The notes beneath the pieces are model-generated. The model was not told the origin of the DNA and searched no databases. It saw nothing but the letters and a program-made list of their open reading frames with translations. The position numbers and the translations under genes are program-made. Source: Gallibacterium anatis DSM 16844 = F 149 (GTDB lineage Bacteria; Pseudomonadota; Gammaproteobacteria; Enterobacterales; Pasteurellaceae). Taken from it: 35,493 nt of DNA. Within the stretch, counting starts at the first letter, position 1; each line of letters starts with the position of its first letter. Shown here piece by piece: positions 1 through 9,351 of this stretch. Where the stretch lies: NCBI RefSeq assembly GCF_000379785.1, contig NZ_KB903683.1:1-35493 (forward strand), read 5' to 3'.

Positions 1-110
1 TCAAAATCGATGGCTTTCGCGACTTTACGGACAAGGTGGTCTTTTGGAACGAGTTGTTCGAGACTTATCATCTCGATTTCATATTGGAGTGAGGGTGTAT
101 TTTTGAGCAT
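1..110 (-). CDS. IS1182-type transposase, N-terminal part (runs off the window)
   Basis: The minus strand from position 110 encodes 36 residues before the window ends, beginning MLKNTPSLQYEIEMISLEQL and continuing VPKDHLVRKV. This is the usual opening of IS1182-family (DUF772-type) DDE transposases, which move the insertion sequence by cut-and-paste or copy-paste on DNA. ATG at 110 is preferred over ATG at 116 because the AAAGGA ribosome site is about 7 nt upstream of 110 but almost touches 116. The rest of the gene lies to the left of the window. The C-terminal part of a matching transposase sits at the right edge (35321-35493), same orientation, but it is a separate copy. Family call is confident; intactness cannot be judged. 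Confidence 0.8.
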   Translation of the reverse strand, partial: MLKNTPSLQYEIEMISLEQLVPKDHLVRKVAKAIDF

Positions 111-144
111 AGGCATTTCCTTTTTTCGATATGCCTATTAGATC

Positions 145-172
145 AAACCTCTAGAGGTATGTCTAGAGGTTT
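145..172. repeat. Perfect inverted repeat inside the IS leader
   Basis: AAACCTCTAGA (145-155) and TCTAGAGGTTT (162-172) form an 11-bp stem with a 6-nt loop between the IS tip and the transposase start. Such a hairpin could shield the transposase from outside read-through transcription; that role is inference. Confidence 0.55.
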
Positions 173-185
173 GTCAGCAGTCTGA
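168..185. repeat. IS terminal inverted repeat (transposase-start side), left copy
   Basis: Read on the minus strand the end is TCAGACTGCTGACAAACC. The identical 18 bp occurs on the plus strand at 35232-35249, at the transposase-end side of the right copy, so these are the two terminal repeats of one IS type. The repeat directly touches the terminator hairpin at 186-206. Confidence 0.8.
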
Positions 186-211
186 GGATAGTGTTTGACA
201 CTATCCTTTTT
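186..211. terminator. Terminator hairpin of the proC-MFS operon, cut by IS
   Basis: GGATAGTG (186-193), loop TTTGA, CACTATCC (199-206), then TTTTT on the plus strand. For the minus-strand transcript arriving from the transporter gene, the hairpin is intact but the U-tract that should follow is replaced by the IS end at 185. Confidence 0.7.
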
Positions 212-213
212 AT

Positions 214-1389
214 TTATCCCCGAATTTCAGTGACCTTTCCGCAGTTTGTTTTCGGTAAAAACAGTAATGCCGATAAGGCAAAAGCAGCCATTGTCCAGAA
301 GGCGAAAGTCGGGTTGTAGCTGTAAATAACGCCGGATAGTGCGGTTAACAGTGCGACAGCGATACAGTTGCTGATGCCGTTATATAACGCCTGTAACTTA
401 GCGATATGTGAATCGGGTTGGGCAGAAATATAGCGAACAGTGGCAAAGTGGCTGACGGCATAAGTGAGTGCGTGAAATAGCTGCAATAAGGTCAACAATG
501 CTAAATTGTCTAATACTGGAAATGCTGCCCAGCGGAGAGTTGCAGCAATGATGCTCAATGTAAATAATGCGGTAATGTTCCAATGTTTAAACAGTTTGGA
601 CGCAAAAAAGAATAAAATCACTTCTGCTACCACAGAAATGCCCCACAATAGGCTGGTCGTTTTCAGATCGATTCCTTGCGAAACCCAATAGAGCGTGCTG
701 TAGGCATAATAAGCACCGTGAGATCCCTGAATTAATGAGATGGCGATCAATAACCGGCGAGTGTTAGCTTCGGATAATAATTGACGATAACTAATACTTT
801 CCGCTTGGGCGGCTTGCGGATTAGAAACTGGCAATGTTGCCGGGGTCGGTAACTGGTATAAAATATAGACAACCAATAAAGCTAAAATAACCCAAATAAT
901 CGCGGGGTCGCCAAGATAGCTGATTAACGCCCCGAAAACCACCACTCCGATGACGAACCCTAGCGAACCGATTAAACGCACTCTGCCGTAATCCAAGCCG
1001 ATTTGTCGATTCCAAATGCCGGCAAGACTATCCTGCAGCGGCATTCCGGCACCGTTAAATAGACTGAATAAAGCAAATAGCACAAAAATCAGTAAAAAAG
1101 AGTGCCAATACCACGAACTAATGCCAATCATTAAAATCACTAAAGCAGAGGCAAACGCCAAATTGCGTAACATTGCCGGCAGATAAGCGGTATCTTTAAT
1201 TTTGCCGGAAAAGAAAATACCGCCCAAGAAACGGAATATGTAGGCAGAAGCCAGCAAAAGGGCGATATTTTCATCACTGTAAGATTGTGATTGTAACCAC
1301 ACCGGAATAAGCGGCACGAACACGCCATAAGCGCAGAAATAACCTAGATAATTGAGGATGAGCCAATAATTTGATTTCAGTTTAATCAA
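214..1389 (-). CDS. MFS transporter, HcaT-like (3-phenylpropionate transporter family)
   Basis: A 391-residue protein with about twelve hydrophobic segments, typical of the major facilitator superfamily. The opening (YWLILNYLGYFCAYGVFVPL) and the motif around GRVRLIGSLGFVIG match the MFS_1-like group that includes E. coli HcaT (YfhS) and LacY-type proton symporters. It should sit in the inner membrane and import a small organic molecule with protons; the substrate cannot be told from sequence, and the 3-phenylpropionate label is inherited from the family only. The start is TTG at 1389, overlapping the proC stop as TTGA, so translation is probably coupled to proC. The operon ends at the hairpin at 186-206. 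Confidence 0.75.
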   Translation of the reverse strand: MIKLKSNYWLILNYLGYFCAYGVFVPLIPVWLQSQSYSDENIALLLASAYIFRFLGGIFFSGKIKDTAYLPAMLRNLAFASALVILMIGISSWYWHSFLLIFVLFALFSLFNGAGMPLQDSLAGIWNRQIGLDYGRVRLIGSLGFVIGVVVFGALISYLGDPAIIWVILALLVVYILYQLPTPATLPVSNPQAAQAESISYRQLLSEANTRRLLIAISLIQGSHGAYYAYSTLYWVSQGIDLKTTSLLWGISVVAEVILFFFASKLFKHWNITALFTLSIIAATLRWAAFPVLDNLALLTLLQLFHALTYAVSHFATVRYISAQPDSHIAKLQALYNGISNCIAVALLTALSGVIYSYNPTFAFWTMAAFALSALLFLPKTNCGKVTEIRG

Positions 1390-2201
1390 AATAATTTCTC
1401 CATCTCTTCCGCACGTGCCACCGCCGCTTGCATTGCTTGTGTAATCGTCTGTTCCAGCTGATGTTGTTGGAACACATTAATCGCCGCCGCAGTGGTACCG
1501 CCCTTAGAAGTCACTTGCTGACGCAACGTTTCTAAGGATAAATCCGGATTTTTAATGACCATTTGCGCTGCACCCAATGCGGTTTGTTGCACTAACAAAC
1601 GTGATTGCTGTTCATCCAATCCCATTGCCATCGCCGTTTTTTGCATCGCTTCCATAAAGAGGAAAAAATAAGCCGGGCTACTGGCGGAAGCGGCAATAAT
1701 GGTATTAATATCGGCTTCGGTTTCTACCCAACAGCTTTGTCCAATCGCATTGAAAAGTGCGGTGGCGTACTGCTTAAATTCTGCAGTGACATTCGGATTG
1801 GCATATAAACCGGACATTCCTTCGCCGATCAAAGCCGGTGTGTTCGGCATAACACGCACAATTTGTTTAGCGGAAGGCAGATAACGTTGCAATGTGTCTA
1901 CGCTGATGCCGGCTGCGATAGAAATCAACCATTTCTGTTGTAAATCGTATTGTTGAAATGCTTGGCAGGTTTGTTGCATATTTTGTGGTTTAACCGCCAA
2001 CACAATCACTTCGGCAAATTCAATCGCGCTGGTGGATACTGCTGTGGTTAATATGCCTTTTTCGGCAAATGCTTGACGTTTGTTTTCGTTATGATCGCAA
2101 ATCATAATGTGATCTGCTTGATAGCCTTTCGCTAATAATCCCAATGCAATGGCACGTGCCATATTGCCGCCGCCGATAAAGGCGATCTTTTTCTGTTGCA
2201 T
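1386..2201 (-). CDS. proC: Pyrroline-5-carboxylate reductase
   Basis: Last step of proline synthesis: NAD(P)H-dependent reduction of 1-pyrroline-5-carboxylate to L-proline in the cytoplasm. The N-terminus has the Rossmann motif FIGGGNMARAI (residues about 8-18). SPAYFFLFMEAM and KGGTTAAAI near the C-terminal half are the family substrate-binding and dimer-helix motifs. With ATG at 2201 the length is 271 aa (E. coli 269). I chose this start over the in-frame ATG at 2222 because GGAG lies 8 nt upstream and the upstream seven residues are not family-like. It is divergent from rdgC across a perfect palindrome and is followed with overlap by the MFS gene. A Hin-type uptake sequence lies inside it at 1755-1763. 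Confidence 0.95.
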   Translation of the reverse strand: MQQKKIAFIGGGNMARAIALGLLAKGYQADHIMICDHNENKRQAFAEKGILTTAVSTSAIEFAEVIVLAVKPQNMQQTCQAFQQYDLQQKWLISIAAGISVDTLQRYLPSAKQIVRVMPNTPALIGEGMSGLYANPNVTAEFKQYATALFNAIGQSCWVETEADINTIIAASASSPAYFFLFMEAMQKTAMAMGLDEQQSRLLVQQTALGAAQMVIKNPDLSLETLRQQVTSKGGTTAAAINVFQQHQLEQTITQAMQAAVARAEEMEKLF

Positions 2202-2222
2202 AAGATTTTCTCCATAAATCAC

Positions 2223-2245
2223 GGTACAATAGCGGCTATTGTACC
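2223..2245. promoter_or_regulatory. Palindrome between proC and rdgC carrying opposed TACAAT boxes
   Basis: GGTACAATAG, CGG, CTATTGTACC: a perfect 10-bp inverted repeat with a 3-nt centre in the 78-bp divergent gap. Each arm contains TACAAT, a good -10 hexamer, one reading toward rdgC and one toward proC. No convincing -35 was seen for either. It could be a shared divergent promoter/operator or a hairpin in a leader. Confidence 0.45.
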
Positions 2246-2279
2246 CGACAGCTATGAAGATAACTATAAGGAAACAGCG

Positions 2280-3188
2280 ATGTTTTGGTTTAAGAATGTT
2301 TTAGTTTACCGTTTAACAAAAAAATTGGACTGGTCGACAGAAAACTTACAGCAGAGTTTAGCATTACAGCAATTTTTCCCTTGCGGCGCAGGTGATAGAA
2401 CAAAATTAGGTTGGCAAGCGCCGTTGGCAGAGAGTGAAATGTTTCATTTTGAAGTAAGCGGACAGATCTTATTAGTGGCACATAAAGAAGAGAAAATGTT
2501 GCCGAGCAATGTGGTTAAAGAAACATTGGAAAACCGAATTAAAGAGATTGAAGCAGCCCAGCAACGTAAATTGAAAAAGACAGAGAAACAATCCTTAAAA
2601 GATGATGTGATTGCCACATTATTGCCACGCGCGTTCAGTCGTCATCAGCGTACCGCATTATGGATCGATACCCAAAATGATTTAATTTATGTTGATGCCG
2701 CCTCAAGCAAGCGTGCGGAAGATGTGTTGGCATTATTGCGTAAGTCGCTCGGTTCTTTGCCGGTAGTGCCGTTTTCGTTTGCAGAACCGTTATTTGCGAC
2801 AATGACTAACTGGTTATTGACCGATAGCCTGCCTGAATGGCTTTCTTGCTTGGAAGAGGCGGAATTTAAAGATTTGGATACAGGTTCAACGCTACGTTGT
2901 AAAAATCAAGACCTCTATGAACAAGATATTCAGGGACACCTTTCTGCCGGTAAGGTTGTAACTAAATTGGCATTGGAATGGGAAGATCATTTTAGTTTTA
3001 TTTTTAATGAGGATGCTTCATTGAAACGCGTAAAATTTGCGGATGTGGTGCGTGAAAAAAATGATGACATTTTGAAAGAGAATGTGGCACAGCGTTTTGA
3101 TGCCGATTTTGTTTTAATGACAGGCGAATTATCCCTGTTTATGCAAAAAATGCTGGAATTATTAGGCGAGAAAAAGTTGGGAGAATAA
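2280..3188 (+). CDS. rdgC: Recombination-associated protein RdgC
   Basis: RdgC forms a ring-shaped dimer that coats double-stranded DNA and restrains RecA-mediated exchange. The predicted protein is 302 aa from ATG 2280 (E. coli 303), opening MFWFKNVLVYRLTKKLDW, with the family blocks QFFPCGAGDRTKLGW (about residues 30-45), LPRAFSRHQRTALWID and LTGELS-type C-terminus (LMTGELSLFMQKMLELLG). An upstream in-frame ATG at 2196 exists, but AAGGAAA lies 8 nt before 2280 and homology begins there. It is monocistronic in appearance: pnp begins 200 bp later behind its own promoter. Confidence 0.93.
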   Translation: MFWFKNVLVYRLTKKLDWSTENLQQSLALQQFFPCGAGDRTKLGWQAPLAESEMFHFEVSGQILLVAHKEEKMLPSNVVKETLENRIKEIEAAQQRKLKKTEKQSLKDDVIATLLPRAFSRHQRTALWIDTQNDLIYVDAASSKRAEDVLALLRKSLGSLPVVPFSFAEPLFATMTNWLLTDSLPEWLSCLEEAEFKDLDTGSTLRCKNQDLYEQDIQGHLSAGKVVTKLALEWEDHFSFIFNEDASLKRVKFADVVREKNDDILKENVAQRFDADFVLMTGELSLFMQKMLELLGEKKLGE

Positions 3189-3231
3189 GCATTCTCAAGA
3201 AAATAACAATGCGTCTGTTTTAAAATCACGC

Positions 3232-3237
3232 TATAAT
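3232..3237 (+). promoter_or_regulatory. Probable pnp promoter (-10 TATAAT)
   Basis: A consensus TATAAT lies in the rdgC-pnp gap, with no strong -35 at the usual distance. Transcription from about 3244 would give a leader of about 145 nt before the pnp start. Confidence 0.5.
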
Positions 3238-3267
3238 AGCGCACTTTGTAATACCTCGTTTTGTGTG

Positions 3268-3292
3268 CGGCTAACAAAAATGTTTTTTGCCG
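3268..3292 (+). promoter_or_regulatory. Leader hairpin upstream of pnp (possible autoregulatory site)
   Basis: CGGC (3268-3271) pairs with GCCG (3289-3292), and the inner A-run and T-run extend the stem. In E. coli the pnp leader is cut in a stem by RNase III and PNPase then represses itself. A comparable role here is inference from position and shape. Confidence 0.35.
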
Positions 3293-3387
3293 GTAGTATT
3301 TTTGATTAAAGGAAAATATTTTTGCTAGTCGCAAACGGGTCATTACAAATGTCATTAACTTAACATTATTTATAAGAGGATAAAATT

Positions 3388-5544
3388 GTGACTCCATTTG
3401 TGAAACAATTTAAATACGGACAACATACCGTAACATTAGAAACCGGTGCGATGGCGCGTCAAGCGACTGCAGCGGTGATGGCAAGTATGGATGATACTTG
3501 TGTATTCGTTACTGTGGTGGCGAAAAAAGAGGTAAAAGAAGGGCAAGACTTCTTCCCATTAACCGTTAATTATCAGGAACGTAGTTATGCCGCCGGTCGT
3601 ATCCCGGGCGGCTTCTTTAAGCGTGAAGGTCGTCCTTCAGAAGGGGAAACCTTAATCGCGCGCTTGATTGACCGTCCGATTCGTCCGTTATTCCCGGAAG
3701 GTTTCTTGAACGAAATTCAGATTATTGCGACCGTAGTGTCCGTTAATCCACAAATTAGCCCGGATTTAGTGGCAATGATCGGTGCGTCTGCGGCTCTTTC
3801 TTTATCCGGTGTGCCGTTTAATGGCCCAATCGGTGCGGCACGTGTTGGTTTTATTAATGATCAATTTGTACTTAATCCGACAATGTCCGAACAAAAACAG
3901 AGCCGTTTGGATTTAGTGGTTGCCGGTACGGATAAAGCGGTATTAATGGTTGAATCTGAAGCGGATATTCTTACCGAAGAACAGATGTTGGCGGCGGTTG
4001 TTTTTGGTCATCAACAACAACAAGTTGTAATCGAAGCCATCAAAGAGTTTGCTGCAGAAGCGGGTAAACCACGTTGGGATTGGCAAGCGCCGGCTAAAAA
4101 CGAAGCTTTAATCAACCGTATCAAAGAACTTTCCGAAGCACGTTTAGGTGAGGCTTATCGTATCACTGAAAAACAGGCACGTTATGAACAGATTGATGCG
4201 ATTAAAGCGGATGTTTGTGCCACCGTTTTAGCAGAAAACAGCGAAGATGAAAGCATTACTGAAGGTAAAATCATCGATATTATCCACGAATTGGAAAGTC
4301 GTGTTGTGCGCAGCCGTATTTTAGCCGGTGAGCCGCGTATTGATGGTCGTACCGTTGATACTGTGCGTGCATTGGATATTTGCACCGGCGTGTTGCCTCG
4401 TACCCACGGTTCCGCTATTTTCACGCGTGGCGAAACACAATCTTTAGCAGTTACCACATTAGGTACAGAACGTGATGCACAAATTATTGATGAGTTAACC
4501 GGTGAAAGAACAGATCATTTCTTGTTCCACTACAATTTCCCACCGTATTCTGTAGGTGAAACCGGTTTAATTGGCTCACCGAAGCGTCGTGAAATCGGTC
4601 ACGGACGTTTAGCAAAACGTGGTGTGGCAGCGGTAATGCCGACTTTGGAAGAGTTTCCTTATGTGGTGCGTGTGGTGTCTGAAATCACAGAATCAAACGG
4701 CTCTTCTTCAATGGCATCTGTTTGTGGTGCGTCTTTATCATTGATGGATGCCGGTGTGCCGATTAAAGCGGCGGTTGCCGGTATTGCAATGGGCTTGGTG
4801 AAAGAAGAGGATAAATTTGTCGTGTTGTCCGATATTCTCGGTGATGAGGATCACCTTGGTGATATGGACTTCAAAGTTGCCGGTACTCGCACAGGGGTAA
4901 CTGCATTACAAATGGATATTAAGATTGAAGGAATTACACCTGAAATTATGCAGATTGCGCTTAATCAAGCAAAAAGTGCAAGAATGCATATCCTTAATGT
5001 GATGGAACAGGCGATTCAAACACCACGTGCTGATATTTCTGATTTTGCGCCTCGTATTCATACAATGAAGATTGATCCGAAGAAAATTAAAGATGTGATC
5101 GGAAAAGGTGGTGCGGTAATTCGTAGTTTGACCGAAGAAACCGGCACCTCAATCGATATTGATGATGATGGTACAGTGAAAATTGCCGCAACTGATAACA
5201 ATGCGGCGAAAGCAGTAATGTCCAGAATCGAAGACATTGTCGCTGAAGTGGAAGTGAATAAAATCTACCAAGGCAAAGTGACTCGTATCGTTGATTTTGG
5301 TGCATTTGTTGCGGTGTTGGGCAACAAAGAAGGGTTGGTTCATATCTCACAAATTTCTGATGAGCGTGTAGAGAAAGTCAGTGATTATCTACAAGTTGGT
5401 CAGGAAGTGATGGTGAAAGTGGTTGAAATCGATCGTCAAGGACGTATTCGTTTGACAATGAAAGATCTTCAACCTAAAGCAGTGAATGAAGCTGAAACAA
5501 CAAATGAAAACAGCGTAATTGAAGATCATTCAATAGACGCGTAA
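3388..5544 (+). CDS. pnp: Polyribonucleotide nucleotidyltransferase (PNPase)
   Basis: Phosphorolytic 3'-to-5' exoribonuclease and component of the RNA degradosome, releasing nucleoside diphosphates from RNA in the cytoplasm. It has 718 aa (E. coli 711). Order: RNase PH domain 1 (about 1-215, with [13 protein letters not shown]), helical linker, RNase PH domain 2 (about 310-540, with [16 protein letters not shown] and the DxxGDxD-like block [18 protein letters not shown]), KH domain (about 555-610, GxxG loop as [12 protein letters not shown]), and S1 domain (about 620-690, [20 protein letters not shown]). The start is GTG at 3388 with AGAGGA 7 nt upstream. A short acidic tail follows S1. The usual rpsO neighbour is absent; rdgC precedes it. 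Ends at a strong hairpin terminator. Confidence 0.98.
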   Translation: MTPFVKQFKYGQHTVTLETGAMARQATAAVMASMDDTCVFVTVVAKKEVKEGQDFFPLTVNYQERSYAAGRIPGGFFKREGRPSEGETLIARLIDRPIRPLFPEGFLNEIQIIATVVSVNPQISPDLVAMIGASAALSLSGVPFNGPIGAARVGFINDQFVLNPTMSEQKQSRLDLVVAGTDKAVLMVESEADILTEEQMLAAVVFGHQQQQVVIEAIKEFAAEAGKPRWDWQAPAKNEALINRIKELSEARLGEAYRITEKQARYEQIDAIKADVCATVLAENSEDESITEGKIIDIIHELESRVVRSRILAGEPRIDGRTVDTVRALDICTGVLPRTHGSAIFTRGETQSLAVTTLGTERDAQIIDELTGERTDHFLFHYNFPPYSVGETGLIGSPKRREIGHGRLAKRGVAAVMPTLEEFPYVVRVVSEITESNGSSSMASVCGASLSLMDAGVPIKAAVAGIAMGLVKEEDKFVVLSDILGDEDHLGDMDFKVAGTRTGVTALQMDIKIEGITPEIMQIALNQAKSARMHILNVMEQAIQTPRADISDFAPRIHTMKIDPKKIKDVIGKGGAVIRSLTEETGTSIDIDDDGTVKIAATDNNAAKAVMSRIEDIVAEVEVNKIYQGKVTRIVDFGAFVAVLGNKEGLVHISQISDERVEKVSDYLQVGQEVMVKVVEIDRQGRIRLTMKDLQPKAVNEAETTNENSVIEDHSIDA

Positions 5545-5564
5545 GATATAAGCAATGACGAATA

Positions 5565-5591
5565 ACACCGTGGTTTTGCCACGGTGTTTTT
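5565..5591 (+). terminator. pnp intrinsic terminator
   Basis: ACACCGTGG, loop TTTTG, CCACGGTGT followed by a T-run to 5591, 20 bp after the pnp stop. nlpI starts 40 bp further on, so read-through may feed it. Confidence 0.85.
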
Positions 5592-5630
5592 GCCGAAAGT
5601 GTTGGGCTTAGTGCTAGTTAAGGCAGTGTT

Positions 5631-6551
5631 ATGTGTCGATTGCAGAGAAGAGTTTGTTCATTTTTCTATTTTCCATTTTTTTCATTATGCTTTTTATTGG
5701 TGGGGTGTTCGAGTTCACCATTAAGTGTTTTGGGAACGGATTCACAATTAATATTTTCTGACACCAAACCGCAGGAACATATTGATCAGGAAGTAGTTAT
5801 TGCCAAACTTAGTCAAGTGCTGCAATTAGAAAAAATGAACCGAGAGGATCGTGCCGCATTCTATTTTGAACGTGGTGTTTTATACGATAGTCTTGGTCTT
5901 TGGACATTGTCCAGATTTGATTTCGCGCAAGCGATTCAACTCAAACCAACAATGGCGGATGCTTATAATTATTTAGGGATTTATGCCCTAGTTGAGGGCG
6001 ATTACGATGCAGCGATTGATTATTTTAATGCAGTGCTGACGCTCGATCCTCATTACAGTTATGCTTTCTTTAATCGTGGGTTAAGTTACTATTACTCTAA
6101 CCGTTTTGCACCAGCGGAAGATGATTTAATTAAATTTTATCAAGAAGATACGACTAATCCATATCGCATACTTTGGTTATATTTCAATGAATTAAATCAG
6201 GATACTGATATGGCATTTTCTCGTTTGAAACAGCGTGCAAATAAACTTTCCAATCAATATTGGGGAACGAATATTGTACAGTATTATTTAATGCAAATTT
6301 CTTTATCTGAATTACAACAACGGATGAAGCAATATGCAGGGAAATCTTCCTCACAATATTCTGAAGTTTTAACGGAAACTTATTTTTACTTGGCAAAACA
6401 GCAATTAATGCAAAATCATCAACAGGATGCGATTACGCTATTTAAATTAGCAATGGTGAATCAAGTTTATAGCTTTGTAGAATATCGTTTTTCATTGTTA
6501 GAACTCTTGCGTTTAAGTGAAACTAAAGCCCCAGCACAAAGTAAGCCATAA
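5631..6551 (+). CDS. nlpI: Lipoprotein NlpI, TPR adaptor
   Basis: Outer-membrane lipoprotein with tetratricopeptide repeats that acts in E. coli as an adaptor for the protease Prc and for peptidoglycan hydrolases. It has 306 aa. The N-terminus is basic, then hydrophobic, ending in lipobox LVGC with Cys26 as the predicted acylated residue. TPR blocks are visible at about 75-145, for example ADAYNYLGIYALVEGDYDAA and SYAFFNRGLSYYYSNRFAPA. The gene follows pnp as in enterobacteria, where pnp-nlpI-deaD also occurs. No clear Shine-Dalgarno is seen; the start was chosen because it supplies the signal peptide. Confidence 0.9.
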   Translation: MCRLQRRVCSFFYFPFFSLCFLLVGCSSSPLSVLGTDSQLIFSDTKPQEHIDQEVVIAKLSQVLQLEKMNREDRAAFYFERGVLYDSLGLWTLSRFDFAQAIQLKPTMADAYNYLGIYALVEGDYDAAIDYFNAVLTLDPHYSYAFFNRGLSYYYSNRFAPAEDDLIKFYQEDTTNPYRILWLYFNELNQDTDMAFSRLKQRANKLSNQYWGTNIVQYYLMQISLSELQQRMKQYAGKSSSQYSEVLTETYFYLAKQQLMQNHQQDAITLFKLAMVNQVYSFVEYRFSLLELLRLSETKAPAQSKP

Positions 6552-6587
6552 TATTATTAAAACGAAAATTTATACTTTGGTATTTAC

Positions 6588-8375
6588 ATGACAGAACAAA
6601 CAATGACTTTTGCAGATTTAGGTCTGCCGGAAAACCTTTTATCTGCAATTTCAGACCTAGGTTTTATTAATCCTTCACCAATTCAGCAAGCGTGTATTCC
6701 ACACTTATTAAATGGTGAAGATGTGCTTGGTATGGCACAAACAGGTAGTGGCAAAACAGCCGCGTTTGCATTGCCGTTATTAAGCAAAATCGATCTTGAT
6801 AAAAAATATCCGCAACTTTTAGTGATGGCACCGACAAGAGAATTGGCTATCCAAGTGGCGGATGCGTGCGAACAGTTTGCGAAAAATTTAAAAGGCATCA
6901 ATATTGTTACCGTTTATGGCGGTCAACGTTATGATATTCAATTGCGTGCATTAAAACAGGGTGCGCAAGTGGTTGTCGGCACACCGGGACGCATTTTGGA
7001 TCATATTCGTCGCAAAACCTTGGATTTAAGTGCTTTGAAAGCCATTGTGCTTGATGAAGCCGATGAAATGTTACGAATGGGCTTTATTGAAGACGTTGAA
7101 ACCGTGATGGCGGAATTGCCGGAATCGCACCAGACAGCCCTATTTTCAGCGACAATGCCTGAACCAATTCGTCGTATTACTCGCCGTTTTATGCGTGAAC
7201 CTCAAGAAATCAAAATTCAATCGACACAACAAACTGCACCGGATATCACACAATCTTTTTGGTTTGTGAATGGCTTCAAAAAGAGTGAAGCGCTAGTGCG
7301 TTTCCTTGAAGTGGAAGAGTTTGATGCTGCAATTGTTTTTACGCGCACTAAAACCGGCACCACCGAAGTGACTGATCTGCTTGAACGTAACGGTTTTCGT
7401 TGTGCGGCACTCAATGGCGATATGACACAACAGCTGCGTGAACAAACACTGGATAAATTAAGAAACGGTCGTTTGGATATTGTGGTAGCAACGGATGTGG
7501 CAGCACGTGGTATTGATATTGATCGTATCAGTTTAGTGGTGAATTATGATATTCCGCTTGATCCTGAATCTTATGTGCATCGTATTGGGCGTACCGGTCG
7601 CGCCGGACGTGCCGGACGTGCGCTGTTGTTCGTTGAAGCGAGAGAGAAACGGTTGTTACGCAACATTGAACGTTTGATGAAGAAAACGGTTGATGAGGTG
7701 CAGATCCCGAACCACGAGCAGTTACAACAAGTTAGACGTGATAAATTCCGTCAGCGGATTACAGCACAGTTGGAGCATCACGATCTCGATCAATATCGTA
7801 GTCTATTGGAAGATATATTTGCGGCGGATCAATCACAGGAAGATATTGCCGCGGCAATGATGATGTTATTGCAAGGTAAACAGAAATTAATCCTGCCGCC
7901 AGATCCGGAAATTAAACCGGCACGTCGTGAGAACAGACGAGATCGTGCTGATCGGGAGCGTAGAGAAAATCCACGTTCGGCAGAGCGTCGTGGGGTAAGA
8001 AATGAATTGCCGATGGATCTTTATCGTATTGAAGTCGGTCGTGCCGATGGCGTAGAAGTTGGTCATATTGTCGGTGCGATTGCGAATGAGGGCAATATCA
8101 GCAGTCGTTATATCGGTCATATTAAATTGTATGATCATTATGCAACAGTGGAGTTACCGGTAGAAATGCCGAAACCTTTGTTGCAACATTTCCAACGTAC
8201 TTATGTTGTTGGCAAACCAATGAAAATGTCTTTATTGGAAATGGCGAAAAATAGCGATGAAGGCAAACATTCGCCACGTAAAAAAGGGCGTGAGGGAGAA
8301 TCTTTTACCAAGAGATCGCATTCCGGTAAAGAACGGAAATTTAAAGAAAATCGCAAAAAATTTGCGCGTCATTAA
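6588..8375 (+). CDS. deaD: DEAD-box RNA helicase DeaD (CsdA)
   Basis: ATP-dependent RNA helicase for ribosome assembly and RNA decay, especially in the cold. It has 595 aa (E. coli 629). Visible motifs in order: Q motif [10 protein letters not shown] (about 29-38), Walker A AQTGSGKT (50-57), [18 protein letters not shown] within VLDEADEM (about 155), [13 protein letters not shown], and HRIGRTGR (about 325). A DbpA-type RNA-binding domain lies at about 480-550 ([20 protein letters not shown]), then a lysine/arginine-rich tail ending KKFARH. Ribosome site is weak; ATG at 6603 is a possible alternative start. It follows nlpI by 36 bp and ends at a hairpin terminator. Confidence 0.96.
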   Translation: MTEQTMTFADLGLPENLLSAISDLGFINPSPIQQACIPHLLNGEDVLGMAQTGSGKTAAFALPLLSKIDLDKKYPQLLVMAPTRELAIQVADACEQFAKNLKGINIVTVYGGQRYDIQLRALKQGAQVVVGTPGRILDHIRRKTLDLSALKAIVLDEADEMLRMGFIEDVETVMAELPESHQTALFSATMPEPIRRITRRFMREPQEIKIQSTQQTAPDITQSFWFVNGFKKSEALVRFLEVEEFDAAIVFTRTKTGTTEVTDLLERNGFRCAALNGDMTQQLREQTLDKLRNGRLDIVVATDVAARGIDIDRISLVVNYDIPLDPESYVHRIGRTGRAGRAGRALLFVEAREKRLLRNIERLMKKTVDEVQIPNHEQLQQVRRDKFRQRITAQLEHHDLDQYRSLLEDIFAADQSQEDIAAAMMMLLQGKQKLILPPDPEIKPARRENRRDRADRERRENPRSAERRGVRNELPMDLYRIEVGRADGVEVGHIVGAIANEGNISSRYIGHIKLYDHYATVELPVEMPKPLLQHFQRTYVVGKPMKMSLLEMAKNSDEGKHSPRKKGREGESFTKRSHSGKERKFKENRKKFARH

Positions 8376-8384
8376 TGAAGAATG

Positions 8385-8410
8385 GGCTTGTGTTGCAAGC
8401 CCTATTTTTA
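8385..8410 (+). terminator. deaD intrinsic terminator
   Basis: GGGCTTG, loop TGTTG, CAAGCCC, then TATTTTT. It lies between the deaD stop and the ygfZ ribosome site. Confidence 0.8.
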
Positions 8411-8426
8411 GGCTGAGGAGCGAAAA

Positions 8427-9317
8427 ATGTCCAGTTTAAATAATATCAACGGGTTGGCAGCCAAATTGAATAATTATTGCGTCATTGAGATCAATGGTGT
8501 AGACAGCCAAACTTTTTTACAGGGGCAATTAACTTGTGATGTCGTCAAGATGAGCGCAAACAGCTCGACCTTAGCGGCGCATTGTGATCCGAAAGGTAAG
8601 GTGATTTCTTTATTCCGATTAATAAAATTTTCCGCAGAGCAATTTTGGTTTGTGTTTGACAACAGTTTGTTGCCGCTGGCATTACAGCAGTTAAAAAAAT
8701 ATGCGGTTTTTTCTAAAGTTACTTTTGTTGAGAAAAATTTGCACATTGCCGCCTTTAGTGAAGATTGTCTGCCGAATGATTTAATCACTGATGCAGAAGT
8801 CACTACAACAGCAGATAAAACATTAGTACGTGTTAATGCAGAGAATGATTTTTACCTGTTATTCAGTGAGAGCGAGCAAGTACAGTCGGAACAGGCAGAA
8901 CAGTGGAAATGGCTGAATATCGTTAATGGTGAGCCGTTATTTACCGCAACGGCACAAGGGGAATTTATTCCGCAAGCATTAAATTTACAACATTTGGAAC
9001 AGGCAATTTCGTTCACTAAAGGTTGTTATATTGGTCAAGAAACCATTGCGCGTGCTAAGTATCGTGGCGCAAATAAGTTGGCGATGTTTACCTTGGTGGC
9101 GGATGAGATTGAGGCGGTTGAAATCGGTTCCAGCGTGCAAATGGCGTTGGAAAACGGTTGGCGAAAAACAGGCACAATCATTAATTTTGCCCATTATCAA
9201 CAGCAAACGTGGCTACAAGTGGTGTTGAATAAAGACGTACCGCCGGAAACACCGTTCCGTTTAGCAGAAGATGGCGCGGTTTACCAGCTATTGGAAAACA
9301 GATTTGAAGAGCAGTAA
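8427..9317 (+). CDS. ygfZ: Folate-binding protein YgfZ (Fe-S cluster maintenance)
   Basis: GcvT-fold protein that uses tetrahydrofolate and supports iron-sulphur enzymes such as MiaB in E. coli. It has 296 aa. The diagnostic motif KGCYIGQETIAR is at about 198-209, with the conserved Cys200. FLQGQLTCDV near residue 30 and CDPKGKVISLFRL near 53 are the other family blocks. ATG at 8427 has GAGGAG 7-8 nt upstream. It shares a bidirectional terminator with the convergent yicC. Confidence 0.93.
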   Translation: MSSLNNINGLAAKLNNYCVIEINGVDSQTFLQGQLTCDVVKMSANSSTLAAHCDPKGKVISLFRLIKFSAEQFWFVFDNSLLPLALQQLKKYAVFSKVTFVEKNLHIAAFSEDCLPNDLITDAEVTTTADKTLVRVNAENDFYLLFSESEQVQSEQAEQWKWLNIVNGEPLFTATAQGEFIPQALNLQHLEQAISFTKGCYIGQETIARAKYRGANKLAMFTLVADEIEAVEIGSSVQMALENGWRKTGTIINFAHYQQQTWLQVVLNKDVPPETPFRLAEDGAVYQLLENRFEEQ

Positions 9318-9322
9318 AATTT

Positions 9323-9348
9323 AAAGGCAGATCAAATGATCTGCCTTT
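9323..9348. terminator. Bidirectional terminator between ygfZ and yicC
   Basis: AAAGGCAGATCA, AA, TGATCTGCCTTT: a 12-bp perfect stem with A and T flanks, placed 5 bp after ygfZ and 4 bp after the convergent yicC stop. Confidence 0.9.
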
Positions 9349-9351
9349 TGC

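Noticed and set aside
2987-3397. Minus-strand frame of 136 codons across the rdgC end and pnp leader
   Set aside because: Overlaps rdgC, the pnp promoter and start; no ribosome site or family features.
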